Shown piece by piece: positions 8,158-15,261 of a DNA stretch of 26,818 nucleotides. Source of the stretch: JAVBTT01 sp031550325. GTDB lineage: Bacteria > Bacillota > Clostridia > Oscillospirales > UBA929. A model generated the notes under the pieces. The model searched no databases. It saw only the letters and a program-made list of their open reading frames with translations, and was not told where the DNA came from. A program made the position numbers and the translations under genes. Every line of letters begins with the position of its first letter. The stretch's first letter is position 1. The stretch covers positions 1 to 26,818 of the forward strand of contig JAVBOR010000005.1 of NCBI GenBank assembly GCA_031550325.1, in the 5' to 3' direction.

Positions 8158-8197
8158 TTGCATGCTCCGGACAACAGTTTGCCCGGATTCAGTAGAA

Positions 8198-8226
8198 AGT
8201 ATAGCACGCGCAGGCGTGGAAGTCAA
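8198..8226 (-). promoter_or_regulatory. Sigma-A promoter of the polyamine operon
   Basis: TTGACT (8226-8221), a 17-base spacer and TATACT (8203-8198) on the - strand, 5/6 matches in each hexamer. Transcription should start near 8191, giving a ~410-nt leader before speD. It lies between the repeat block and the leader. Confidence 0.8.
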
Positions 8227-8260
8227 GAACAAAGCCTTCATAGGCCGGCAATTATTTTCG

Positions 8261-8363
8261 CTCTGACAAGGAACCTTCGGTTCCTTGTCAGAGCGGGGAT
8301 GGGATCGCGTCTTTAGTGAAGACGCGTAAAACAAAGAGAAGCGCCGCTGGCGCGTCGCTTCTC
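8261..8363 (-). repeat. Structured interspersed repeat, truncated copy (copy A-prime)
   Basis: Read on the - strand this has three consecutive hairpins: a stem GAGAAGCG/CGCTTCTC (8363-8336), a stem CGCGTCTT/AAGACGCG (8326-8306) and a perfect 15-bp stem with a 3-base GAA loop (8293-8261). The order and the middle stem match the 3' half of the copy at 26042-26253, where the middle stem is the same CGCGTCTT/AAGACGCG. The 40-nt core of the family is missing. It is head to head with the full copy beginning at 8369. Confidence 0.7.
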
Positions 8364-8368
8364 CGCAG

Positions 8369-8578
8369 ACTGTCAAAAAAGCGCTTTGCGCCTTCGTCCT
8401 TTTCCTGGATTCGCGTCGAGCCTGACGCTGCAGGCGGCAGGTTCTTGCTGGACCGAATCCTGGAAAAATATGAACCACAACGGTTTCGGGAATTCATTTC
8501 TCCAAACCGTTTCCCTTCAAACGCCTCAGTGGTTTAATCTGAGCTCCCGTTTGTCAAAGAACCGAAGGTTCTTTGACA
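8369..8578 (+). repeat. Structured interspersed repeat, full copy A
   Basis: The order is: a CTTCGTCC box (8392-8399); a 14-nt stem arm (8400-8413); a 40-nt conserved core (8414-8453) beginning CGTCGAGCCTGACG; the complementary arm (8454-8467, one mismatch); AACCACAA; a hairpin 8479-8486/8504-8511; a degenerate small stem; CTCCCGTTTG; and a 12-bp hairpin with GAA loop (8552-8563/8567-8578). The last hairpin lies six bases beyond the cheW stop and could help end that transcript, but there is no T run. Frames open through this copy are unlikely to be genes. Confidence 0.8.
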
Positions 8579-8583
8579 TGGTC

Positions 8584-9054
8584 TTACTCGCTGCGATCGG
8601 AGACGAGATGGTCCACATCAAGCAGGAGCTTGACGCCCGACGCCGTCTTGCCGATGCTGCGGATATAACGGTTGGAGGTTGCGGCGGTTCCGCTGCCCGA
8701 CGGACTGGTGATCTCCTCCGCCGAGATGTCCATGACCTCCCGCACGGCGTCGATGATCAGGCCAATCGAGTTGGCGTTGATGTCCACAACGATGATGCAT
8801 GTGCGGTCGTCGTACTCGCGGGTTTCCCTGTTAAAGCGCAGGCGCACGTCCATGACGGGCAGGATCTTGCCGCGCAGGTTGATGATGCCCTTGATATAGG
8901 CAGGGATTTCAGGCACCTCTGTGATGGCCTGCATCTTAATGATTTCGGAGACATGGGTGATCTCCAGTCCGTAGTCCTCATCGCCCACCGCAAAGGTGAG
9001 ATATCGGTCGCGAATGCCGCTTTCGTCATTTTGCGACAGTGTCACTTCATCCAT
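8584..9054 (-). CDS. cheW: Chemotaxis coupling protein CheW
   Basis: Cytoplasmic adaptor that links chemoreceptors to the CheA kinase. The 156 residues form a single CheW (SH3-like) domain preceded by a short acidic tail. Typical segments are YLTFAVGDEDYGLEI, the EVPEIPAYIKGIINLRGKI stretch with the receptor-contacting NLRG turn, and PVMDVRLRF. The start ATG at 9054 follows AAGGAGGAG at a good distance. It lies 31 bases downstream of cheA and is almost certainly co-transcribed with it. No receptor, cheY, cheB/R or flagellar gene is in the window, so the pair serves receptors coded elsewhere. Confidence 0.95.
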   Translation of the reverse strand: MDEVTLSQNDESGIRDRYLTFAVGDEDYGLEITHVSEIIKMQAITEVPEIPAYIKGIINLRGKILPVMDVRLRFNRETREYDDRTCIIVVDINANSIGLIIDAVREVMDISAEEITSPSGSGTAATSNRYIRSIGKTASGVKLLLDVDHLVSDRSE

Positions 9055-9085
9055 CCAGAAACTCCTCCTTCAACACTCAATGCGG

Positions 9086-11140
9086 TCACTGGGTCAGGCT
9101 CTTGACGTCAATAATCAGGTCAATGTTTCCATTGCCCATGATTGTGCAGCCCGAAATGCCGTGGATCTGCCCGATGCGCTCGGTGATAAACGACGGAATG
9201 GGCTTGACGACGGCCTGCTGCTCGGACACCATCTGATCGGCAAATACGCCGGCCATACGGCCCTCGTCCTCGATCATGATCATAATACCGTCCTCAAAGT
9301 TAACAACGTCGGTCTGCACGCGGAACAGCCGGTGCATCCGGACAATGGAATAACACTCTCCGCGGAACATGATCATCTCGTTGCCGTCGGGGTCGACGAT
9401 GATGTCCTCACGCTTGGGCTTAAAAGCCTCGCGGATGTTGAGCGTGGGAATGAGATAGTAGTTCTTGCCCACCTTGATTTCAATCGACGCCAGAATGGCC
9501 AGCGTGAGCGGAATGCGGATTGTGACCGTCATGCCCTTCCCGGGCGTGGAGTCGAGCAGCGCCGTACCGCCGACCTTTTCAATGTTACGCTTGACCACGT
9601 CCATGCCCACGCCTCTGCCCGACAGCTCGGTGACCTGCTCGTTTGTCGAAAAGCCCGGCAGCATGATAAACTGATAGATCTCCTTGTCGGTATACTCATA
9701 CTCGGGTCTCGTCAGCAACCCGTTACGCATGGCCTTTTCCAGGATGCGGTCGCGATTCAGGCCGCGCCCGTCGTCGGTGCAGGAGATGATGACGTCGCTT
9801 CCTGAGTTGCGCGCCTCCAGCACAATATGGCCGACCGCGGTCTTCCCGGCGGCGATGCGCTCTTCCCGCGTGTCCTCCAGCCCGTGATCCAGGGAGTTGC
9901 GGATGATGTGCATCAGCGGGTCGGACAGGTTGTCGATGATGTTTTTGTCCACCTCGGTTTCCTCGCCGAGTATGACAAGCTCAACCTCCTTGCCGAGCTT
10001 TTTGGAGGTGTCGCGCACAATGCGGTTCATCTTGTGGAAGGTGGAGGAAATCGGAATCATGCGCACCGACATAATAATTTCCTGCAGCTCGTTGGTGTTC
10101 TTCAACAGCTGCGAGGCAGCCTTTTCAAAGTTGTCCAGCTGCAGCCCGTTCAGGTCGGGACTGCTGACCACCATGGACACCGAAATGACAATCTCTCCCA
10201 TGAGATCCATCAGCTTGTCCAGCTTCTCCACATTGACGTTGATAAAGCTCTGCTTGATTTCCACCGGGGCGGCCGGCGCGCCGACCTGGACAGGAGGCGC
10301 CTCCGCCACGGGCGGTGCCTCCGCCTCGACCGCGGGCTGCCCAGCCTTCTTTTTCGCCTTTGACGTCTTTGCGGCGGGCTTTTCAGCGGGCTTCTCGGCA
10401 GTCTGCTCCAGTTGGGTCAGCTCAAATTTTTTCACAAAAAGCGCGTCGGCGATGACCTTCTTCAGGTTTTCGGCCGACAGGTCGGTATGCAGGTCAATGG
10501 TCACGCCGGCGGCGATAATCTCGTCGCTGCAGTCCTCCAGCAAATCCGGCGGCGTCGTCTGGATGCTGTGGGCCACGTCGATCAGGCTGTTGACGATCTG
10601 ATAGGCGCGGATGTTCTCCATCTTGCAGCCGTCATCAAAGAAAATCCGCAGGCGGTAGCCTGTCCCGCCGCTCTCGGCGGAGGCATGCGCACGCTCTGCC
10701 GGAGCGGGCGCCACCAAGGGGGACGCGTCCGGCCGGGCAGTTTTTCCCGTGAGGATGCTGACGTAGGCGCGGCAGCGCTCAAGCAGCGCCGACATGTCCC
10801 CGTCCGAACGACCGCCCGATGAAATTTTGCCGATCTCTCCCTTAAAGAAGTCACAGGCGACCAGGCAGATGTCGGCGATCTCTCCCCAGTCAGGCCGGGC
10901 GTCATCGTGCTCTCTGATATAGAAAAACATGTCCTCCAGCGCATGGGCGAGTGTGGAAATCTGTGTAAACTCCATCATCGCCGCCGAGCCTTTGATCGTA
11001 TGCATGATGCGAAAGATCTCATTGATATGCTCGGAGTTGAAGCCGCCGAGCTGCTCGCCCTCGATTAGGATATCCTCCAACCGTTCGGTGAGCTGAGCGC
11101 TTTCCATGACATACATTTCAAGCATAGGGTCGTTGCTCAT
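9086..11140 (-). CDS. cheA: Chemotaxis histidine kinase CheA
   Basis: Receptor-coupled kinase that phosphorylates CheY and CheB. The 684 residues show the full domain order: an HPt domain with the phospho-accepting His47 in IMHTIKGSAAM; a P2-like response-regulator-docking domain (about 160-245); an Ala/Pro/Lys-rich linker (250-295); a dimerisation helix pair (about 298-370); an ATPase domain with N-box HIIRNSLDHG (411-420), DDGRG (456-460) and GRGVGMD (508-514); and a C-terminal CheW-like domain from about 543. All catalytic residues looked for are present. The ATG at 11140 follows GGTAGGTG. A strong promoter lies ~70 bases upstream, so cheA-cheW is a two-gene unit. Confidence 0.97.
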   Translation of the reverse strand: MSNDPMLEMYVMESAQLTERLEDILIEGEQLGGFNSEHINEIFRIMHTIKGSAAMMEFTQISTLAHALEDMFFYIREHDDARPDWGEIADICLVACDFFKGEIGKISSGGRSDGDMSALLERCRAYVSILTGKTARPDASPLVAPAPAERAHASAESGGTGYRLRIFFDDGCKMENIRAYQIVNSLIDVAHSIQTTPPDLLEDCSDEIIAAGVTIDLHTDLSAENLKKVIADALFVKKFELTQLEQTAEKPAEKPAAKTSKAKKKAGQPAVEAEAPPVAEAPPVQVGAPAAPVEIKQSFINVNVEKLDKLMDLMGEIVISVSMVVSSPDLNGLQLDNFEKAASQLLKNTNELQEIIMSVRMIPISSTFHKMNRIVRDTSKKLGKEVELVILGEETEVDKNIIDNLSDPLMHIIRNSLDHGLEDTREERIAAGKTAVGHIVLEARNSGSDVIISCTDDGRGLNRDRILEKAMRNGLLTRPEYEYTDKEIYQFIMLPGFSTNEQVTELSGRGVGMDVVKRNIEKVGGTALLDSTPGKGMTVTIRIPLTLAILASIEIKVGKNYYLIPTLNIREAFKPKREDIIVDPDGNEMIMFRGECYSIVRMHRLFRVQTDVVNFEDGIMIMIEDEGRMAGVFADQMVSEQQAVVKPIPSFITERIGQIHGISGCTIMGNGNIDLIIDVKSLTQ

Positions 11141-11207
11141 TCACATAACACCTACCCAATCTGTAAACCTAAACTGTTTGAGACAGAAATATTGATGAAT
11201 CCGTAAT

Positions 11208-11236
11208 AGTATATCGATCGAAAAAAGAAAAGTCAA
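11208..11236 (-). promoter_or_regulatory. Sigma-A promoter of cheA-cheW
   Basis: TTGACT (11236-11231), a 17-base spacer and TATACT (11213-11208) on the - strand. The flanks are very AT-rich. The expected start of transcription is near 11201, giving a ~60-nt leader. Confidence 0.85.
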
Positions 11237-11313
11237 AGCAAAATATCAAATATTTAATAATTTCCCAAAATTTTTTGGTCTTTTTTATGCAACGTTCTTC
11301 CTTTTTTCCCAAT

Positions 11314-11354
11314 AAAAACCGCCGCACTCCCCAATTTCCCCTGGGGGTGCGGCG
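11314..11354 (-). terminator. Intrinsic terminator after the DUF3810 gene
   Basis: On the - strand a GC-rich stem (CGCCGCAC, 11354-11347, pairing with GTGCGGCG, 11327-11320, extended by C/G pairs) is followed by GTTTTT. It lies ~30 bases past the stop at 11386 and upstream of the cheA promoter, insulating the two units. Confidence 0.85.
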
Positions 11355-11385
11355 AAAAAAATCTTTCATCCGAGCCCTGCGGTGA

Positions 11386-12516
11386 TTAGGGCTCGCCAAA
11401 GCGCGAAACGTAATCGGCGATCAGCAGGCTGACAACGCGCGAGTAGCTCTGCACGCCGTCTGCTTGCCCCATGGTCTGCAAATAGGTGTCGTTGACCTCC
11501 TCGGAAAACGAGGACACAGCCTCAAGCAGCTCCTGGTCCAGCTGCTGATCCTCCCGACGCTCCCAATAGTAGTTGACGTCGTCCCACACGGCCTTCGGAA
11601 CCGCCGCGTACAGCGCCTCACGCGCGCCGGCGTCTTCAACGCTTGACAGGCAGCTGAACAGCGCGGACAGGATCCCCGAATAGCGGATCTCGGCATACGG
11701 GCTGGCCAGGCAGGTGCGAAAGGCCATGTAATTGGCGTCCTCCTCGCGCGCAAACCCCAGCCGGTGGGCCATTTCATGCGCCATCGTATGGGGAAGGTAG
11801 GCGTCAATGGTGTCGGGGTTCACGTTGCTCTCGCCGGTAAACGGCATATAGATCCCCGAAATGCCCGCGTAGGTCATCAAAATCCAGTTGGTCACGCGCT
11901 TGGGCTTTGAGGTCCCTCCCCCGGCAAACAGGCCGTCCTCCTGCATCAGCGCCTCAACCGTCGCGGGCATGAGATCGCTCAGTGCGTTAAACCCTCCGGC
12001 ATCCATCTGCCCCTGATCGCCGCGCCTGACCTGACCTGCCTCGTCCTCTATCAGGCCCATCAGCCACCAGGAGGTCTCGATCAGCGCCTGCTCGGGGCGG
12101 TCGCGCACATCGAGCTTCAGCAGCTGCTCGCAGGACGGCGCGTAATAGTTCAGCCCCCAAAGCGCCAGGTATAAAAACAATCCGGTGCCGGCGGCGGCCA
12201 AAATCGACGCCAGAAAACCAAGCAGATGCCACAGCCCGCCGGGGCGCGTGAACGTGTGGATCAGCGTGATCACAAGGCTGGCAAGTATTCCGGCAATCGC
12301 TATGTAGATGACAAACTCCGCCACGGAAAAGCGAGCGAAGGAAAATAACATACCCAGCACGCGGGATATCCAGCGTGAAAACGGGCTGTAAACATCAAAA
12401 AAGCGCTCTGCCATCTTCGCCGAGAGTAGGCGCAAGACAGCAGACAGCGCAAGCATGACGACACAAACAAGCCCTTTTACCGCCACGGCGCGTTTCATCG
12501 CGTGACCCTGCGGCAC
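11386..12516 (-). CDS. DUF3810-type membrane protein with zincin motif
   Basis: This 376-residue protein has three predicted membrane helices in its first third (about 12-32, 64-88 and 96-122), then a long soluble domain. The domain carries HEMAH (247-251) inside LPHTMAHEMAHRLGF, the HExxH signature of zinc metallopeptidases. The order of helices and motif fits the DUF3810 family, whose function is, to my knowledge, not established; peptidase activity is inferred. I chose the GTG at 12516 because GGGAGGTG sits eight bases before it and the promoter at 12549-12577 would exclude longer forms. ATG codons three residues before and six residues after are alternatives. It is a single-gene unit, possibly also reached by transcripts from the riboswitch promoter upstream. 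Confidence 0.8.
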   Translation of the reverse strand: MPQGHAMKRAVAVKGLVCVVMLALSAVLRLLSAKMAERFFDVYSPFSRWISRVLGMLFSFARFSVAEFVIYIAIAGILASLVITLIHTFTRPGGLWHLLGFLASILAAAGTGLFLYLALWGLNYYAPSCEQLLKLDVRDRPEQALIETSWWLMGLIEDEAGQVRRGDQGQMDAGGFNALSDLMPATVEALMQEDGLFAGGGTSKPKRVTNWILMTYAGISGIYMPFTGESNVNPDTIDAYLPHTMAHEMAHRLGFAREEDANYMAFRTCLASPYAEIRYSGILSALFSCLSSVEDAGAREALYAAVPKAVWDDVNYYWERREDQQLDQELLEAVSSFSEEVNDTYLQTMGQADGVQSYSRVVSLLIADYVSRFGEP

Positions 12517-12548
12517 AACCATCACCTCCCGTCGGCAAATACCATTAA

Positions 12549-12577
12549 AGTATACCACGGCAGGGAATCCTATGCAA
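12549..12577 (-). promoter_or_regulatory. Promoter of the DUF3810 gene
   Basis: TTGCAT (12577-12572), a 17-base spacer and TATACT (12554-12549) on the - strand. It lies ~33 bases before the proposed GTG start, so the gene has its own promoter independent of the riboswitch ~290 bases upstream. Confidence 0.75.
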
Positions 12578-12806
12578 GCAGCACGGGCGCTCCCCGACGC
12601 GGGAATGTATGGAAACGCCGCCTCACCGCCGCTATGCGAAGCCGGCCGAAAATGGACAGAAAAAGAGCTCGCCGACACAAAGTGTCTTCGAGCTTATGAA
12701 GATGGGTAAAGAAGAATGGAGAAAAGCAGAAAAAGAAAAAAGCAAAAGTAATGAAAGGGGAACCGCTCCGTGCCGATTCGAAAAGAGAAACCCTAATGCG
12801 GGCATT

Positions 12807-12850
12807 AAAAAACTGCATGCCTTCCCGCCTCGTGCCGAGAAGAAATGCAG
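12807..12850 (-). terminator. Intrinsic terminator of the c-di-GMP riboswitch
   Basis: On the - strand, CTGCAT (12850-12845) pairs with ATGCAG (12818-12813) and CTTC (12842-12839) with GAAG (12824-12821), followed by TTTTTT (12812-12807). It starts ~14 bases after the aptamer. AAACTG at about 12862-12857 could pair with CAGTTT at 12815-12810 and break this stem, a plausible antiterminator (inference). Confidence 0.75.
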
Positions 12851-12863
12851 ACTTCCACAGTTT

Positions 12864-12950
12864 CTTCGGCAACTGGCTGCCATACCCTGTAACAGGTTAA
12901 GGCCCTTTAGTTTTGCGCCACAGTCTTTCGAACTGCTTTGCCCTTATCGA
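12864..12950 (-). promoter_or_regulatory. Class I cyclic di-GMP riboswitch (GEMM-I aptamer)
   Basis: The - strand shows the class I layout: an AAGGGCAAAGC entry, a stem GCAGT/ACTGT capped by a CGAAAG loop (GAAA tetraloop), GGCGCAAA where the consensus has GACGCAAA, then AGGGCCTTAACC, and near the 3' end GGTATGGCAGCCAGTTGCC. These blocks, in this order and spacing, are diagnostic. Family members bind c-di-GMP and usually govern motility, adhesion or envelope genes in Clostridia. A strong promoter lies just upstream and an intrinsic terminator just downstream, so control is probably by attenuation. The first clear gene downstream on this strand is the DUF3810 protein, ~290 bases after the terminator. 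Confidence 0.88.
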
Positions 12951-12968
12951 ATCAATCACTATGGTCAT

Positions 12969-12997
12969 AGTATAATCGTTTATTCCTAGTTTGTCAA
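12969..12997 (-). promoter_or_regulatory. Sigma-A promoter driving the c-di-GMP riboswitch
   Basis: Perfect TTGACA (12997-12992), a 17-base spacer and TATACT (12974-12969) on the - strand, in AT-rich surroundings. Transcription would start near 12962, just before the aptamer. Confidence 0.9.
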
Positions 12998-13091
12998 TAC
13001 ATTTTTAAAAAATTTCTATACGAATCTATTTTTTGTATAACAGACACCAACGTTTTGATTGTTTCCGAGGATTTTCGAGCGTTTTGTACAA

Positions 13092-13151
13092 AAACAAGTC
13101 CGACTCTCATCCAAATCCCCCGTTTTTACGACGGGCGGGGATGAGAGCCGG
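13092..13151 (-). terminator. Terminator of the M23 peptidase gene
   Basis: A long hairpin has 13-base arms (13151-13139 and 13112-13100, one wobble) and a GC-rich inner stem CCCGT/ACGGG. It is followed on the - strand by ACTTGTTTTTG. It sits ~36 bases after the peptidase stop. The T run is interrupted, so efficiency is uncertain. Confidence 0.7.
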
Positions 13152-13186
13152 ACCACATGTCTCCCTCTCGCGGCGCTGGCGCCGAC

Positions 13187-14848
13187 TCAGTTGGTCAAGA
13201 GTTTCAAGGGGTTAATTCTGGTGGTGTCCTTGCGAATCTCAAAGTGCACGTGCGGCCCCGTCGACCGGCCTGTGCTGCCGACCTTGGCAATGAGCTCGCC
13301 CTGCGCCACCATTTGCCCTACGCTGACCAGCAGTTTGCTGCAATGCGCGTACGCCGTCTTATATCCATTTTGATGGTCGATGATGACAATGTTCCCGTAA
13401 CCGCTCTGCTGCCCGGCGAAGACCACTTTTCCGCCGTCCGAGGCGACGATGGGGCTGCCGTTCGGTCCGGCAAGGTCGATGCCGGGATGGAAATCCAGTT
13501 TTCCAAAGACATACCGGTTGCCGTAGTTGGAGGTCAGCATGCCGTTATAGGGCCTGATAAAGCTGCCCACTGCGTAACGCACGCGCGTTCCCTTGGCCTC
13601 AACCTGCGTCACAGGCTCGCTGACGGTCTGCCTGCTGAGCACGGTTCGGCCGACCTCTTTGCCGTTGAGCAGTTCAACCTGAGCGCTGACGAGGGTTTGC
13701 CCCTGCACGCCCTCGGTCACGATCCGCGTATCGCCCTCAAACATGGTGTCGTCCTGAATGGTTTCAACTGGAAATTCGATCTGCTCGCTGTAGGTCACCG
13801 TGCCCGTCTGGCAAACCGACAAAAACGGGATCTCTTCGTTCACCACAAGGGCCGTGCCCACCGCAAGCTCTGACTGATCAAGCCCGGGGTTGAGTTCAGC
13901 GAGCGTTTTCACGCTGATGCCAAACCGCTGAGCGACGCTCTCGCGCGTGTCGCCCGCGACGGTCTCATAGGTTTCGGCGTCGCGCACATTGGACTGGAGC
14001 AGGTCCAGCATCTCCGCGTTGCTCATCGCCAGCGTGGTACTGGTCAGCTTTTGCTCAATACGCACGTCCTGATAAAATGTCACTTGGTCTGAGGCCGAGG
14101 CGCGCGGGCCGGCTGAGAGCACACGATCCAGCGCCCCGCGAATAGCCGAATAATCGGCGCTCGCGCCGATGTCCTGCCCGTCCACGCGCAGCACATACAG
14201 GTTTTGAATCTCGCCAATCTGCGCCAGCAGCTTGGCTTCCACCTGCCGCTGATCAAAGATCAGGTTCCGGTTGACCACGGAAAAATGGTATTCGGCATTG
14301 GGAAAAATGACGTATGGACGTCCCAAAATTCGGCTCGCGCTCGCCGAAGCGCCGCTGACCGCCGACTCAAACTGCTCCGTGCTGGTGACGTAGCCAAGCG
14401 ATTGTCCGTCCAGAACAACCTCCAGGCCGACCCCGTAAAATGAGACGAGCATCAAAACCACGGCGGCGGTGCAGAAAAACAGGGCAGCGTTCAGGCGAGA
14501 CGGCTTGTGGGCTCGCAGGGCGCCGACGGCGCCGATTGCCCTCCCGCCGACAGTCTGCCTGACCCGACCGCCGACGTCGACCACCGCTTCCCCCGCGATA
14601 GCCGCAGCAGGGGCCAACAGCAAAAGAAGACGCATGGCGGCCTGCGCCGGAACCGCGCAGATATCCCGCACGGCAGACTGTACTGTATGCCAACGCTTTG
14701 AGTACGCGCGCATGCTCACGGACAAATGCGCCCGTGAGCAAATCAGAGCATACCGAAGCGAAAGAGCTCTTGTATGAATTTTGCCCGATGATTGCCTTAC
14801 AGCGCCGGCGGGCATAGACCGTCGTCTGTCAAGTATGCCTTCCGTCAT
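13187..14848 (-). CDS. Envelope peptidoglycan endopeptidase, LysM-G5-M23 (LytM/DD-endopeptidase type)
   Basis: A 553-residue membrane-anchored hydrolase expected to cut peptide cross-links in the cell wall. A positively charged cytoplasmic N-terminus of ~118 residues is followed by one membrane helix (about 120-142). The outside part holds a poorly conserved segment, a LysM-like wall-binding unit (about 293-336, ETVAGDTRESVAQRFGISV), a G5 domain (about 345-422) and a C-terminal M23 domain. Zinc ligands are His454 and Asp458 (FHPGIDLAG) and His535 (GPHVHF); His502 (AYAHC) is the expected catalytic histidine. The ATG at 14848 follows a GGGGGG site. A second hydrophobic stretch at 70-88 might be a further helix. 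Regulation is suggested by three TGTAAC repeats at the transcription start. Confidence 0.9.
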   Translation of the reverse strand: MTEGILDRRRSMPAGAVRQSSGKIHTRALSLRYALICSRAHLSVSMRAYSKRWHTVQSAVRDICAVPAQAAMRLLLLLAPAAAIAGEAVVDVGGRVRQTVGGRAIGAVGALRAHKPSRLNAALFFCTAAVVLMLVSFYGVGLEVVLDGQSLGYVTSTEQFESAVSGASASASRILGRPYVIFPNAEYHFSVVNRNLIFDQRQVEAKLLAQIGEIQNLYVLRVDGQDIGASADYSAIRGALDRVLSAGPRASASDQVTFYQDVRIEQKLTSTTLAMSNAEMLDLLQSNVRDAETYETVAGDTRESVAQRFGISVKTLAELNPGLDQSELAVGTALVVNEEIPFLSVCQTGTVTYSEQIEFPVETIQDDTMFEGDTRIVTEGVQGQTLVSAQVELLNGKEVGRTVLSRQTVSEPVTQVEAKGTRVRYAVGSFIRPYNGMLTSNYGNRYVFGKLDFHPGIDLAGPNGSPIVASDGGKVVFAGQQSGYGNIVIIDHQNGYKTAYAHCSKLLVSVGQMVAQGELIAKVGSTGRSTGPHVHFEIRKDTTRINPLKLLTN

Positions 14849-14907
14849 AGAATCCCCCCAAGAGTGACCTTGAAACTCTGTCTCCGGTAGAAAACGAAAA
14901 CAGTTTG

Positions 14908-14936
14908 GTTACAAGATCGGTTACATTTCGGTTACA
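14908..14936 (-). promoter_or_regulatory. Triple TGTAAC repeat, WalR-like operator at the M23 peptidase promoter
   Basis: On the - strand TGTAAC occurs at 14936-14931, 14925-14920 and 14913-14908, spaced by 5 and 6 bases; all three read TGTAACC. The first two fit the WalR box TGTWAH-N5-TGTWAH known from Bacilli, where WalRK controls wall hydrolases. The repeats begin at about the transcription start, a position that would favour repression. The regulator is inferred. Confidence 0.55.
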
Positions 14937-14944
14937 GCGCCATC

Positions 14945-14973
14945 ATCATACACCCATGTTTTCCATTCGTCAA
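14945..14973 (-). promoter_or_regulatory. Promoter of the M23 peptidase gene
   Basis: TTGACG (14973-14968), a 17-base spacer and TATGAT (14950-14945) on the - strand. The leader is ~90 nt and contains the TGTAAC repeats. It is divergent from the promoter at 15115. Confidence 0.75.
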
Positions 14974-15070
14974 GTGTTTTTTGTAGAGCCATCCAGCCGT
15001 TCACGGCGTTATGATGTCGAATGCCGCCAGACGCCGGGCGTGCGGGCCAGAGAACTTGCATGGCTGCGGG

Positions 15071-15110
15071 GCGGCAAACGCTGAGGCCACCAAGCGGCAA
15101 ACACCGAGGC
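15071..15110 (+). repeat. Pair of 17-bp direct repeats upstream of the csaB promoter
   Basis: GCGGCAAACGCTGAGGC (15071-15087) and GCGGCAAACACCGAGGC (15094-15110) differ at two positions and are offset by 23 bases. The second ends four bases before the -35 box, a usual place for an activator or an overlapping repressor site. No known consensus was recognised. Confidence 0.5.
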
Positions 15111-15114
15111 TTTC

Positions 15115-15143
15115 TTGACAAAGCAGGGTCGTTTAGATAGAAT
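15115..15143 (+). promoter_or_regulatory. Sigma-A promoter of the csaB/tuaH-like/pur transcript
   Basis: Perfect TTGACA (15115-15120), a 17-base spacer and TAGAAT (15138-15143) on the + strand. Because gene gaps downstream are short, this promoter may feed the envelope genes and at least purE-purN. Confidence 0.85.
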
Positions 15144-15158
15144 AAGAGGGCCGATGCG

Positions 15159-15207
15159 CACGGGCAAAAGCCCTGTGAAACGACTCCGCCCTTTTGTGGG
15201 CGGCGTC
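15159..15207 (+). other. Two hairpins in the csaB leader
   Basis: CACGGGC-AAAA-GCCCTGTG (15159-15177, one bulge) and a GC-rich hairpin CCGCCC/GGGCGG extended by GAC/GTC (15182-15207) lie between the transcription start and the csaB ATG. A short CTTTTG follows. They could attenuate or stabilise the message; neither role is shown. Confidence 0.4.
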
Positions 15208-15261
15208 CTGCTTTTGACGCTGCCGCGCTGGAGGCACAGCTTCGAGAAACGGCGGTTTGAT

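Noticed and set aside
8316..8537. Open frames through the repeat blocks (also 26245-26472 and 26075-26308) as genes
   Set aside because: They run across hairpin arms on both strands, lack ribosome binding sites and have no domain-like sequence; they are translations of the repeat.
12570..12883. Small hydrophobic frames on the - strand after the c-di-GMP riboswitch
   Set aside because: They begin inside the aptamer or terminator, have no clear ribosome binding site and are T-rich low-complexity sequence, so a riboswitch target there is not supported.
15115..15261. Longer N-terminus for the csaB fusion starting at 15115
   Set aside because: It would place the start codon on the -35 box of the promoter and adds 49 basic residues not seen in the family.
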